Program-made: the position numbers and the translations under genes | Notes under the pieces: generated by a model | Databases searched by the model: none | Told to the model about the DNA's origin: nothing | What the model saw: only the letters and a program-made list of their open reading frames with translations | In this document: positions 8,489-16,348 of the stretch, one piece after another | How the letters are laid out: the number at the start of each line of letters is the position of its first letter | Numbering within the stretch: position 1 is the stretch's first letter | From: Rheinheimera mangrovi | Lineage (GTDB): Bacteria; Pseudomonadota; Gammaproteobacteria; Enterobacterales; Alteromonadaceae | Assembly: GCF_003990335.1 (NCBI RefSeq) | Contig: NZ_CP034683.1 | Span: 1,192,501 to 1,256,500 of the forward strand | Length of the DNA: 64,000 nt | Direction of reading: 5' to 3'

Positions 8489-10495
8489 GTGGCGAAGACG
8501 GGGTCAGGCGTGAAGAAATCAAGTTCCTGGTTAAAGTGGAACCTGTTGTTACTGTTGCTGGCAGGCGCTTTGTTCGCTTTTATCCAGTTGCAATTCTGGT
8601 GGACTCAATTGAATCCCAAATGGCAAGGCCTGGACTTGTCATGGGGCTCGGCCCGTGTTGAGCTGTTGTCCTTACAGTTGCCGTTTTCCGGTCATCAGCA
8701 GGTGCAACTGGAACAGCTGGAGCTCGGCTGGACTGGCTTGCCCTGGCCTTTAGACCGGGTTGTGGCTACATCACTTAAAGCTCAGTTGGATTTACAATTA
8801 GAGGCATCCACAGCAGCAGAGCCTGACGCGACCTTGTCAGTGCCTACTTTGCCGCTTTGGTTGCCGAAGGTGTTGTCCTTTGAACAGTTAGAAGTCTCGC
8901 TGCCTTGTGCCCGTTTAAATACTAAACTCAGCAATAGCAGCGGTACTGACAAGGCTGACTGCCAACTGACAGGTTCATTAACCTACAGCGAACAAAACCA
9001 GCAAATACAGCTGCAACTGGCAAATCAACAAGCCGTATTTATTGAAGGTGTGGGTGATGCAAAGTTGGCGCTCAAAGCTTTGATCACACCAACAGCCGAA
9101 CAGCTGAACATTCCACAGTTTGAACTGAGCCTTACAAGCAGCAAGTTGCAGTGGCAGCAGCATCAGCTGTCTGATTTGGATCTAAAGTTGAGTGGTCGCG
9201 CTGTCTGGCAAAACAATCAGCTGCAATTTGAAACCACAAATCCGCTGCATCTGAAAGCCGGTTATCAGCAGCCACAACTGCAGATCCAACAGTTGGTAGT
9301 GAATGCGCAGTCACTGCAGCTGGAGCTGGACCCAACGCAATTGGCAAATGCACAGCTGAAAAGCGATCTGAAACTTGAGCTGACGCAACTGCAGCATCCG
9401 ATGCTAAAGACACTGGACTGGAACTGGGCTGGTTCGGCCTTGTACCAGCAGCATCAAGCACAAATCGAAGGTCGGTTAGAGAACAGTTTATCTTTGGCGC
9501 TTGAGCATAAAGTACAACTGGCGGAGCAAAACATCAGTGTCAGCTGGGCCTTGCCAGAGCTGTTTTTTCTGGCTGGAAACCCGCTACAAATTGGGCCTTT
9601 TTGGCCAGAACTGCTGACATTGCAAAAAGGTAAAGCCTCAGGCAAAGGCCAGCTGGAGTTTGACCTTGGCAGCATGGCACTGACCAAACAGCAAACAGAA
9701 CTGGTGCTGCGGGATTTGAGCGGTATTTACGACAGAACTGTATTTAGTGGTTTAACCACCACACTGAAGTTGTTCAGCGAAGGTGCGGTCTGGACAGTTC
9801 AGACTGGTGATCTCAAGCTGCAACAGGTCAATCATGGTTTGGTGATGGGGCCTTTGGAGCTGAATGCGGTGTACCAAACAACAGCACCGGATTGGTTCAA
9901 AGGGAAGTTAGATCTGAAGCAGCTGCAACTGGCTTTATTTGGCGGACAGGTTCGAGGCACCGGGCAGCAGATTGATTTAAGTAAAGATGCTAAAGTGCTG
10001 CTGCAGCTGGATAAACTGCAATTGGCAGAGTTATTGAAGCAGCATCCAAGCGCCGATATCTCCGGGCAGGGAACTCTGTCCGGAACTTTGCCTCTGAGCA
10101 TAGAACAAGGCAAGCTGACGGTCGCTCAGGGCTCTGTGGCGGCTTTAGAGCCTGGTGGCCAAATTGCCTATCAGTCTGAGAAAGCCCAGGCCATGGCCGC
10201 ATCGAATCAGGGCATGAAGATTGTGATGCAGGCGCTGCAGAATTTTCATTTTTCAGTGCTGTCGGCTGGAATCAGTTACAGCAAAGAAGGTCAGTTAGTA
10301 CTGGCGCTTAAACTGGAAGGCAATAACCCGGATTTCGAAAAAGGCCGGGCTGTGAATTTCAGTATTAATTTAGAAGAGAATTTACCGGCTATGATCACCA
10401 GCCTACAGTTAAGTGGTCAGGTCAGCGACGTAGTTAAAAAACGGGTTCAACAGCGTCTGGCCGCCCAAAAAGCCAAAGACGCCCGCAAGGAGTAA
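8489..10495 (+). CDS. ydbH: YdbH-like AsmA-family intermembrane phospholipid transport protein
   Basis: Large envelope protein with one N-terminal membrane helix (WNLLLLLLAGALFAFIQLQFWW) followed by a long beta-rich periplasmic part rich in L and Q repeats, as in AsmA-like bridge proteins. The C-terminal region (residues 560 onward) fits the YdbH family. In E. coli YdbH, TamB and YhdP act redundantly in outer-membrane lipid homeostasis. Identity rests strongly on the next two genes, ynbE and ydbL, in the conserved order. I prefer the GTG at 8489 (668 residues), preceded by AAAAAGGG with six-base spacing; a TTG at 8465 would give 676 residues but has AAGG almost touching it. The stop overlaps the next possible start. 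Confidence 0.88.
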   Translation: MAKTGSGVKKSSSWLKWNLLLLLLAGALFAFIQLQFWWTQLNPKWQGLDLSWGSARVELLSLQLPFSGHQQVQLEQLELGWTGLPWPLDRVVATSLKAQLDLQLEASTAAEPDATLSVPTLPLWLPKVLSFEQLEVSLPCARLNTKLSNSSGTDKADCQLTGSLTYSEQNQQIQLQLANQQAVFIEGVGDAKLALKALITPTAEQLNIPQFELSLTSSKLQWQQHQLSDLDLKLSGRAVWQNNQLQFETTNPLHLKAGYQQPQLQIQQLVVNAQSLQLELDPTQLANAQLKSDLKLELTQLQHPMLKTLDWNWAGSALYQQHQAQIEGRLENSLSLALEHKVQLAEQNISVSWALPELFFLAGNPLQIGPFWPELLTLQKGKASGKGQLEFDLGSMALTKQQTELVLRDLSGIYDRTVFSGLTTTLKLFSEGAVWTVQTGDLKLQQVNHGLVMGPLELNAVYQTTAPDWFKGKLDLKQLQLALFGGQVRGTGQQIDLSKDAKVLLQLDKLQLAELLKQHPSADISGQGTLSGTLPLSIEQGKLTVAQGSVAALEPGGQIAYQSEKAQAMAASNQGMKIVMQALQNFHFSVLSAGISYSKEGQLVLALKLEGNNPDFEKGRAVNFSINLEENLPAMITSLQLSGQVSDVVKKRVQQRLAAQKAKDARKE

Positions 10496-10497
10496 TG

Positions 10498-10743
10498 ATG
10501 CGAAATTGGCAGGAAAAACCATGTTCACAGCCGCTGGCTCTAGGTCAGGGGAGGCTTGTAAAGCAAGGCCTGAGCCTTTGTTTGGCCATTTTAGTAACCA
10601 CAGCCTGTACACCCACAGTGCAGGTGGCTATGCCAAATGAGCCCATTAATATCAATTTGAATGTCAAAATTCAGCATGAAATTTTGATTAAAGTGGACAA
10701 AGAACTGGACGAATTAATCAGTGATTCCAGCGGTTTATTTTAA
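10498..10743 (+). CDS. ynbE: YnbE-like outer-membrane lipoprotein
   Basis: Small lipoprotein partner of YdbH. Lipobox LVTTAC, then TPTVQVAMPNEPININLNVKIQHEI, which is the YnbE signature segment. In E. coli YnbE is reported to pair with the YdbH C-terminus in the outer membrane. I choose the ATG at 10498, five bases after AAGGAG; the ATG at 10495 overlaps the ydbH stop and is only two bases from the Shine-Dalgarno. The N-terminus has about 25 residues before the hydrophobic part, longer than usual for the family, so an internal non-ATG start is possible. Confidence 0.88.
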   Translation: MRNWQEKPCSQPLALGQGRLVKQGLSLCLAILVTTACTPTVQVAMPNEPININLNVKIQHEILIKVDKELDELISDSSGLF

Positions 10744-10755
10744 GGAAGCCAAGAT

Positions 10756-11097
10756 ATGAAAACTTTAACTAAATTAGCCCTTTCAGCTGTATTTGCTATC
10801 AGTTTGCCTGTAATGTCCATGGATTTACAACAAGCTATGTCGGCCTTAGGCGCGGCAAAAACTCAGGGCTTGGTTGGTGAACAACCAAACGGTTACTTGG
10901 GCGTAGTGGGCTCATCAGCTCAAGCCAAAGAAATAGCGGAATTAATTAACAAAGCCCGCAAAGCTGAGTATCAAAAACTGGCCGCTAAAAACGGCATTCA
11001 GTTAGCTGATGTCGAAGCTATTGCAGGTAAAAAAGCCATTGAAAAAACCGACCCCGGCCAGTTTATTTATCTGAACGGCCAGTGGCAGAAAAAATAA
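10756..11097 (+). CDS. ydbL: YdbL family (DUF1318) periplasmic protein
   Basis: 113 residues with a Sec signal peptide (about residues 1-21, MKTLTKLALSAVFAISLPVMS) and the DUF1318 body: LGAAKTQGLVGEQPNGYLGVV, the A-K-E-I-A-E-L-I-N-K-A-R region and the C-terminal PGQFIYLNGQW. It is the third gene of the ydbH-ynbE-ydbL operon, 12 bases after ynbE. In E. coli it is proposed to modulate YdbH-YnbE assembly. Confidence 0.92.
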   Translation: MKTLTKLALSAVFAISLPVMSMDLQQAMSALGAAKTQGLVGEQPNGYLGVVGSSAQAKEIAELINKARKAEYQKLAAKNGIQLADVEAIAGKKAIEKTDPGQFIYLNGQWQKK

Positions 11098-11394
11098 TTA
11101 ACGAACCGGATTCGCGGCTTGCTCACCCACTACTGTATGCCATGGCAGGATACGGTAGCTGCTGACCAAGCCGTTAATCACGTAGGGATCCGATTCTGCA
11201 AAGGCTTGAACCTGCGCCGGATCTGCAACATTAAACAGCAGCAGAGCGCTTTCGATGGGCTCGCCAACTGCTCCGCCTAATACCAATTCTCCGCGCTCTG
11301 CGGCCAACCAGGCCAATTGCAAATGTTCGGCACGAAACAACACCCGTTTTTCCAGATAATCGGCTGAGGTTTGATACTGCAATAAATAATGCAT
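11098..11394 (-). CDS. YciI-like protein
   Basis: 98-residue cytosolic protein of the YCII family (ferredoxin-like fold). MHYLLQYQTSADYLEKR at the start, HLQLAWLAAERGELVLGGA in the middle and the ESDPYVINGLV segment near the end give the family pattern, including the conserved His and Asp often proposed as active-site residues. GGAGTAAC gives a good ribosome-binding site. It converges on ydbL and faces away from the ABC operon. No function can be assigned. Confidence 0.9.
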   Translation of the reverse strand: MHYLLQYQTSADYLEKRVLFRAEHLQLAWLAAERGELVLGGAVGEPIESALLLFNVADPAQVQAFAESDPYVINGLVSSYRILPWHTVVGEQAANPVR

Positions 11395-11415
11395 TGTTAC
11401 TCCTTCGTTTCTTTA

Positions 11416-11465
11416 TGTCCGCTGTCCGCTTGATTTGTGCGGACACTTTATCTGTCCGCGGACAG
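11416..11465. promoter_or_regulatory. Clustered TGTCCGC dyads, probable upstream activating sites
   Basis: Within 50 bases there are five copies of the heptamer TGTCCGC or its complement: direct copies at 11416-11422, 11423-11429 and 11453-11459, inverted copies at 11439-11445 and 11458-11464. Positions 11452-11465 form a perfect 14-base palindrome, CTGTCCGCGGACAG. The cluster is 67-116 bases upstream of the -24 box of a sigma-54 promoter, the normal place for an NtrC-type activator. An NtrC-type regulator is encoded at the end of the same block. Confidence 0.7.
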
Positions 11466-11531
11466 TTTTAATTAGTCAGTGGTTTTTCATCATTTAAATA
11501 TAAAACAATAGCTTACACCAATTTTTTGCGA

Positions 11532-11546
11532 TGGCACGTTCCCTGC
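11532..11546 (+). promoter_or_regulatory. Sigma-54 (-24/-12) promoter of the ABC efflux operon
   Basis: TGGCACG-N4-CTGC matches the consensus TGGCACG-N4-TTGC at all fixed bases except one, with correct -24/-12 spacing. The predicted transcript start is near 11557, about 20 bases ahead of the adaptor gene. Confidence 0.85.
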
Positions 11547-11579
11547 TATATCTGGTTAATCAGATGATGGAGAACAGTG

Positions 11580-12848
11580 ATGATCCAGGGTACAGAAAAT
11601 CAGGATATTCAAATCCAACCGAACAAAACCAGGCAGTGGCGTCGCCCTGTAGTGGCAATTTTGTTTATGGCAGGCGTTAGTTATATCAGTTATAGCCTGA
11701 TGGCGGCCAGCTCGGCTCAGGCTTCTTTAGTCTTGCCAAAAGATCAGGTGCAACTGGCTATAGTAGAACGAGGCAGCTTTACCCGCGACTTATCAGTGCA
11801 GGGTAGGGTCGTAGCAGCCAATGCTCCAACCTTATTTAGTCAGGAAGCAGGCCAGGTACAGTACTTGAAGCAACCTGGTGAAGCTGTGCAATTAGGCGAT
11901 TTGCTGGCAGTGGTCTCCAGTCCGGCTTTAGATAACGAGTTGGAACAACAACGGGCTTTGCTCGCCAGTATGGAATCCGATTTTGAGCGTTCAGCTTTAT
12001 TAGCCCGTGAACTGCAACTGGATATGGAACAAGTGCAAAACACAGCTCAGGTGAATTTAGTGGCTGCGAAACGTGAGCTGGCCCGGGCTGAACAATCGAT
12101 CAAAATGGGGGTGATTCGCCAACTGGATTACGACGTCGCCAAAGACAAATTATTACAGGCTGAGCTGGAATTTGATCATGCCAAACGCAAGGTCGCATTG
12201 GCCACTGATAAATTGAGTTTCGAAAAAAAGTCTGGTCAGTCCGCCTTAGCTCGTCAGGCTTTGGTGGTTGCTGAACTGGATCGGAAACTGGCGGCATTAC
12301 AAATTAAAGCACCTGTCACGGGTCAGGTCGGCAACTGGCTGGTCGAGCAGCAAAGCCATGTAGTGGCGGGCACTGGGTTATTGACTGTTATCGACTTAAG
12401 CCGTTACGAGGCCGAGCTGTCGGTGCAGGAAAGTTATATCCGCGATTTAGCTGTAGGTATGTTAGTTGAAGTGAATTTGGGCAATCAGCAACTCAAAGGT
12501 GAGCTGAGCCATATAGCGCCTGAAGTCAAAGACAACTTAGTCACAGCCCGTGTCCGTTTTTCTCAGAACGACAGCACCAGCTTACGTCAAAACCAGCGTT
12601 TATCAGCCCGCGTCATTATTGAGCAAAAAGACAATGTACTTCGCATTAAACGTGGCGACTTTGTTGGCTCTGGTGCCAGCCGTATTGCTTATCAGGTGAC
12701 GAATAATCTGGCGGTGAAAACCCCGGTGGTGTTAGGTGCATCGTCCGTGCAGTACGTCGAAATATTACAAGGTGCCAAAGAAGGTGACCAATGGGTCATT
12801 TCTAATCTGGATGAATTTAAGCAACAAGACAGAGTTCAACTGAACTAA
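11580..12848 (+). CDS. HlyD/MacA-type periplasmic adaptor of an ABC exporter
   Basis: Single N-terminal membrane segment (about residues 24-44), then lipoyl half, a long coiled coil (about residues 120-220, rich in E, Q, L and A), second lipoyl half (KAPVTGQVGNWLVEQQSHV) and a beta-barrel region. This is the layout of adaptors that pair with MacB-like ABC transporters. Start at ATG 11580; a GTG three bases upstream is equally possible and adds one residue. First gene of the sigma-54-controlled operon, followed by an ATPase and two permeases. Probably exports a peptide or antibiotic-like compound or an envelope component; substrate unknown. Confidence 0.9.
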   Translation: MIQGTENQDIQIQPNKTRQWRRPVVAILFMAGVSYISYSLMAASSAQASLVLPKDQVQLAIVERGSFTRDLSVQGRVVAANAPTLFSQEAGQVQYLKQPGEAVQLGDLLAVVSSPALDNELEQQRALLASMESDFERSALLARELQLDMEQVQNTAQVNLVAAKRELARAEQSIKMGVIRQLDYDVAKDKLLQAELEFDHAKRKVALATDKLSFEKKSGQSALARQALVVAELDRKLAALQIKAPVTGQVGNWLVEQQSHVVAGTGLLTVIDLSRYEAELSVQESYIRDLAVGMLVEVNLGNQQLKGELSHIAPEVKDNLVTARVRFSQNDSTSLRQNQRLSARVIIEQKDNVLRIKRGDFVGSGASRIAYQVTNNLAVKTPVVLGASSVQYVEILQGAKEGDQWVISNLDEFKQQDRVQLN

Positions 12849-12892
12849 GGCTTTCACAGGAATCTTGGGCTTGAGCCCTAAAGGAGAAAATC

Positions 12893-13603
12893 ATGATTAA
12901 AATTAATAACCTGAGCAAAATTTTCCGAACCGACTTAATTGAAACTCATGCCCTGCGTCAGATTAATCTGCAGGTGAACGAAGGCGAATTTGCCGCTTTA
13001 ACTGGCCCGTCTGGTTCCGGTAAATCTACCTTGCTGAATGTGCTTGGCACTTTAGAAAGTTTTGATCAGGGCGATTATTTACTGGACGGCCGCTCTGTCA
13101 AAGGCTTGTCGGACCGGGAACTGTCAGCACTTCGCAATGAAAAAATAGGTTTTATTTTTCAGGGCTTTAACCTGATTAAAGATTTCAGCTTGTTCGACAA
13201 TATCGAGCTGCCGCTGCGTTACCGTGGTTTTAGTGCAGCTGAGCGTAAACGCCGGGTGGAACAGGCGCTGGAAACTGTGGGTTTAGCGGCGCGCCGTGAT
13301 TATCACCCAAGCCAGCTGTCTGGTGGTCAGCAGCAACGTGTCGCTATAGCCCGGGCTATTGCCGGTGAGCCACGCATTCTGCTGGCGGATGAACCTACAG
13401 GGAATCTGGACTCACTGATGGCGCGTCAGGTGATGGAGCTGTTGGAAAAAATTAACCAGCAAGGTTGCACCATTCTAATGGTGACACACGATCCGGATCA
13501 GGCCCGTCGTGCCAACCGTCATATTCAGATTGTTGATGGACAGCTGAATGACGCGACATTATATGAACCTCTTGGGTACGAACCTTTAGTCGCAGGAGCT
13601 TAA
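12893..13603 (+). CDS. ABC transporter ATP-binding protein, MacB/LolD type
   Basis: 236-residue nucleotide-binding subunit. Walker A GPSGSGKST (about residues 38-46), Q-loop FIFQGFNLI, signature LSGGQQQRVAIARA, Walker B ILLADEPTGNLD and the switch histidine in MVTHD are all present. The NLIKDFSLFDNIELPL stretch is typical of the MacB/LolD/FtsE group, whose permeases are FtsX-like, as here. GGAG lies nine bases ahead of the ATG. One base separates its stop from the next gene. Confidence 0.95.
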   Translation: MIKINNLSKIFRTDLIETHALRQINLQVNEGEFAALTGPSGSGKSTLLNVLGTLESFDQGDYLLDGRSVKGLSDRELSALRNEKIGFIFQGFNLIKDFSLFDNIELPLRYRGFSAAERKRRVEQALETVGLAARRDYHPSQLSGGQQQRVAIARAIAGEPRILLADEPTGNLDSLMARQVMELLEKINQQGCTILMVTHDPDQARRANRHIQIVDGQLNDATLYEPLGYEPLVAGA

Positions 13604-13604
13604 G

Positions 13605-14921
13605 ATGGAAGCCTTAATTCATAACCTGAAGCTAAGCTGGTACAGCATTAAAAGAGCCCCTTTGCCTTATGCTTTAACCTTACTGATTTTAAGTTTAGGG
13701 TTAGGCACTTTTTTCAGTAATGCCACTTTGTATTACTGGATGAACCGCGACCCTATTCCGGAAAAAAGCGCCACTCTGTTTATGGCTCGCATTAACTCAG
13801 TACCAGGAGATTGCACCGATTGTTTTGATCCGCCCCGGGTCATGAGTTACATGGATATGCAAAAGATGAGTGGCAGCGGTATTACTTCAGCCGAAGCGGC
13901 GATGTTTTCCAGCGATGCTTATGCTAAAACTGTAGAAAATCAGCAAGCTACACCCAGTCAGGTGGAATTGCGTATTACCCAGCGTGATTTTTTTAAGCTG
14001 TTTAATGTGCCTTTTTTACATGGTGAAACCTGGCCTGATAATAAAGCGCGAATGGAAGTAGTGATCAGCAAAAATACCGCGTTGAAGTTTTTTAGCCGCA
14101 CTGATGTGGTAGGGCAGGAGATGCTGATTGATGACAAGCTGTATAAAGTCATAGGCGTGCTGAATGACTGGGCTATGTTGCCGCGTTTGTATGACGTCAA
14201 TGGTCGTCGCTCTGCTGAACCCGCTGAAGATATCTATATCCCATTAGAGACTGCTTACGATCTGGCAATTCAGTCCAATACTCAAAATTCTTATTTTGAT
14301 GTGGACTGGGATGGCAATATGGCCACTTACCCACAAATGGCCAGAAACAATTTTGCTAATCAGCTGCAGTTTTGGGTGCAATTAGATAGCCCGGAAAAAG
14401 TGCAGCAGTACCAACAATTTCTGAAAAATCTGGTGGCTGACGAAAAAGCTGCTGGCCGTCATCAGCGTCCAGAAAGCAATAAGCTGGATAATATTCTGAA
14501 CGTACAGAAGGCACTGCGTGCAACCAATGATCAACTGGATGCTTTTGCTTTAGTGGCTTCATTATTCTTGCTGGTCTGTGTAGTGAACGCAGGTCACTTA
14601 TCGTTAAACCGTTATATGGCGAATCAATATGAATTCAGTTTGCGCCGGGCTTTAGGTGCCAGCCGCTGGCAGTTACAAAGCCAGATTATGGCGGATGTGT
14701 TATTAAGTTCAGCTTTAGCTTTTGCCGCAGCTTTATTCTTTGCGCAGCTGGGCTTATGGACCATTAACTCCTTATTGCCAGGAACCCGCGCTTTAGCTAG
14801 CTGGGACTGGCAGATGTTAGGCGTCATGGCGCTCTTTGTGCTGCTAATCAGCTACCTGGTGACCTTGTATCCAGCCTTAAAAACCTCATTCAGCCCGTTG
14901 AATCAGCAGTTAAAACAATAA
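13605..14921 (+). CDS. ABC transporter permease, FtsX/MacB type (first of two)
   Basis: 438 residues: TM1 around residues 18-38, a long periplasmic MacB-PCD domain (about 45-300), then three helices in the C-terminal third. The FSLRRALGASRWQLQSQIM segment is the coupling region typical of FtsX permeases. Contains a CTDC pair in the periplasmic domain. Probably forms a heterodimer with the following permease, since the operon has one ATPase and two different permeases. Confidence 0.92.
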   Translation: MEALIHNLKLSWYSIKRAPLPYALTLLILSLGLGTFFSNATLYYWMNRDPIPEKSATLFMARINSVPGDCTDCFDPPRVMSYMDMQKMSGSGITSAEAAMFSSDAYAKTVENQQATPSQVELRITQRDFFKLFNVPFLHGETWPDNKARMEVVISKNTALKFFSRTDVVGQEMLIDDKLYKVIGVLNDWAMLPRLYDVNGRRSAEPAEDIYIPLETAYDLAIQSNTQNSYFDVDWDGNMATYPQMARNNFANQLQFWVQLDSPEKVQQYQQFLKNLVADEKAAGRHQRPESNKLDNILNVQKALRATNDQLDAFALVASLFLLVCVVNAGHLSLNRYMANQYEFSLRRALGASRWQLQSQIMADVLLSSALAFAAALFFAQLGLWTINSLLPGTRALASWDWQMLGVMALFVLLISYLVTLYPALKTSFSPLNQQLKQ

Positions 14922-14931
14922 GGAGATCATC

Positions 14932-16113
14932 ATGTCGGTATTTTTAATTATTAAATCCTTATTACGCCGTAAAGTGGTGACAGCTTTATTGCTGCTGCAG
15001 CTGGCTGTCACCTTAGGTTTAGTGGTGAATTCCTTGCTGTTGGCCAGTGCAGCTAAAGACTTGGTGGATCAACCAACAGGTTTAGCGCTGGAACAAATTC
15101 TGACTGTGAGGGTGAAACCGACCAGTACAGCGATGCGGGTTGAGCCTGCATTATCCGAAGTGATCAGTCGGCAATTAGCCGCAGTGCGACTTATCCCAGG
15201 TGTTGAAGCTGCTGAATACACCAATCAGATCCCTTTACGGCAGGGCGGCTCAAATTCCAATATCTTTGAAACGGACCGTCAGGACGAAAGTAATGTCGAT
15301 TCAGTGCCATATTACAATACGGGTAGTCAGATTTTTCAGGTGCTTGGCACTCAGTTAGTCGCAGGCAGAGAGCTGACCGAGCTGGATAAAGGCACTCAAA
15401 ATATTATTCTGACTGAAAAGCTGGCGAAGCAGCTGTTTGCAGAGCAAAACCCTGTGGGAAAATCCACCAATCAGGGCACTGTGGTTGGCGTAGTGTCTGA
15501 CTTTTATTCGCAACGATATGCCAGTGATCCTTTGTTCGGCGCAATCAATTTTGTGCCTATGGCAAGGGCGGAAATGGGCTATCAGCTGATCATCCGTGTC
15601 GCCCCTGGTCAATCTGAAGCAGTGCGTCAGCAACTCACAGATGTGATCAGAAATGCCGAACCAGAGATGGATATTGGCACTGTAATGCGGATGGATGAAA
15701 ATCGTGATGAAGTATTCCGCTCTGAAATTGGTTTAGCCACTTTACTCGCCGTATTAAGTGGTCTGATGCTGCTGGTGGCTATGATTTCTGCCTACAGCCA
15801 CGCCCATTTCCACGCGCTGCAAATGCAAAAAGAAGTAGGCATAAAACGGGCTTTGGGTGCCAGTAAAGCGCGGGTGTTGTTGGATGTATTAAGTGAAAGC
15901 TGGCTGACCACAGCCATAGGTGCGGGTTTTGGTATTCTGGTTTGTTATGCTCTCAATATCAGTCTGGCCAAAGTGATTAGCATACCTGCAGTACCAGTCT
16001 GGCTGCCGCTGCTGACACTGGTTTTATTGCTGCTTTGTGTCACACTGGCCACATGGTATCCTGCCAGAATAGCAACCAGAATTTCACCAGCAACAGCAAC
16101 TAAGACACTGTAA
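14932..16113 (+). CDS. ABC transporter permease, FtsX/MacB type (second of two)
   Basis: 393 residues with one N-terminal helix (about 14-36), periplasmic PCD domain, and three C-terminal helices. MQKEVGIKRALGASKARVLLDVL is the FtsX coupling motif. AAGGAG sits ahead of the ATG. Last structural gene of the exporter operon. I see no strong terminator after it; a palindromic intergenic repeat follows. Confidence 0.92.
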   Translation: MSVFLIIKSLLRRKVVTALLLLQLAVTLGLVVNSLLLASAAKDLVDQPTGLALEQILTVRVKPTSTAMRVEPALSEVISRQLAAVRLIPGVEAAEYTNQIPLRQGGSNSNIFETDRQDESNVDSVPYYNTGSQIFQVLGTQLVAGRELTELDKGTQNIILTEKLAKQLFAEQNPVGKSTNQGTVVGVVSDFYSQRYASDPLFGAINFVPMARAEMGYQLIIRVAPGQSEAVRQQLTDVIRNAEPEMDIGTVMRMDENRDEVFRSEIGLATLLAVLSGLMLLVAMISAYSHAHFHALQMQKEVGIKRALGASKARVLLDVLSESWLTTAIGAGFGILVCYALNISLAKVISIPAVPVWLPLLTLVLLLLCVTLATWYPARIATRISPATATKTL

Positions 16114-16170
16114 ATAACCTGAACTCGGGATAAGCAGCGCCACTGAACAGGCATCTTTTTGTGCCTCTCT

Positions 16171-16217
16171 GCGTTGCTCTTTCTAGCCATAGTTCACTAT
16201 GGCGTACGAAAGAGCGC
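16171..16217. repeat. Palindromic intergenic repeat (REP-like)
   Basis: Nested dyad: outer arms GCTCTTTC (16176-16183) and GAAAGAGC (16208-16215), inner arms GCCATAGT (16186-16193) and ACTATGGC (16196-16203) with a two-base loop. It resembles the element near 55927 in architecture: a CATAG/CTATG core, flanking complementary arms and a following GCGCCTTG/CGCCCTTG. It lies between the exporter operon and the regulator genes. Confidence 0.65.
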
Positions 16218-16348
16218 CTTGAGATCCGCAAAAATTTGCACGTTCAGTCAAATGCTGAGTTATCTTCATAAGTTGAATGGTTTATCTCATTGATTTTATT
16301 TGTTAAATTGAAATGTCGACACTCATTATCCCGACTTCAGGTTATAAG

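Noticed and set aside
9132..9461. Minus-strand 109-codon frame inside ydbH
   Set aside because: Complement of a Gln/Leu-rich coding region; Ala/Asp/Ser-biased shadow without a start signal.
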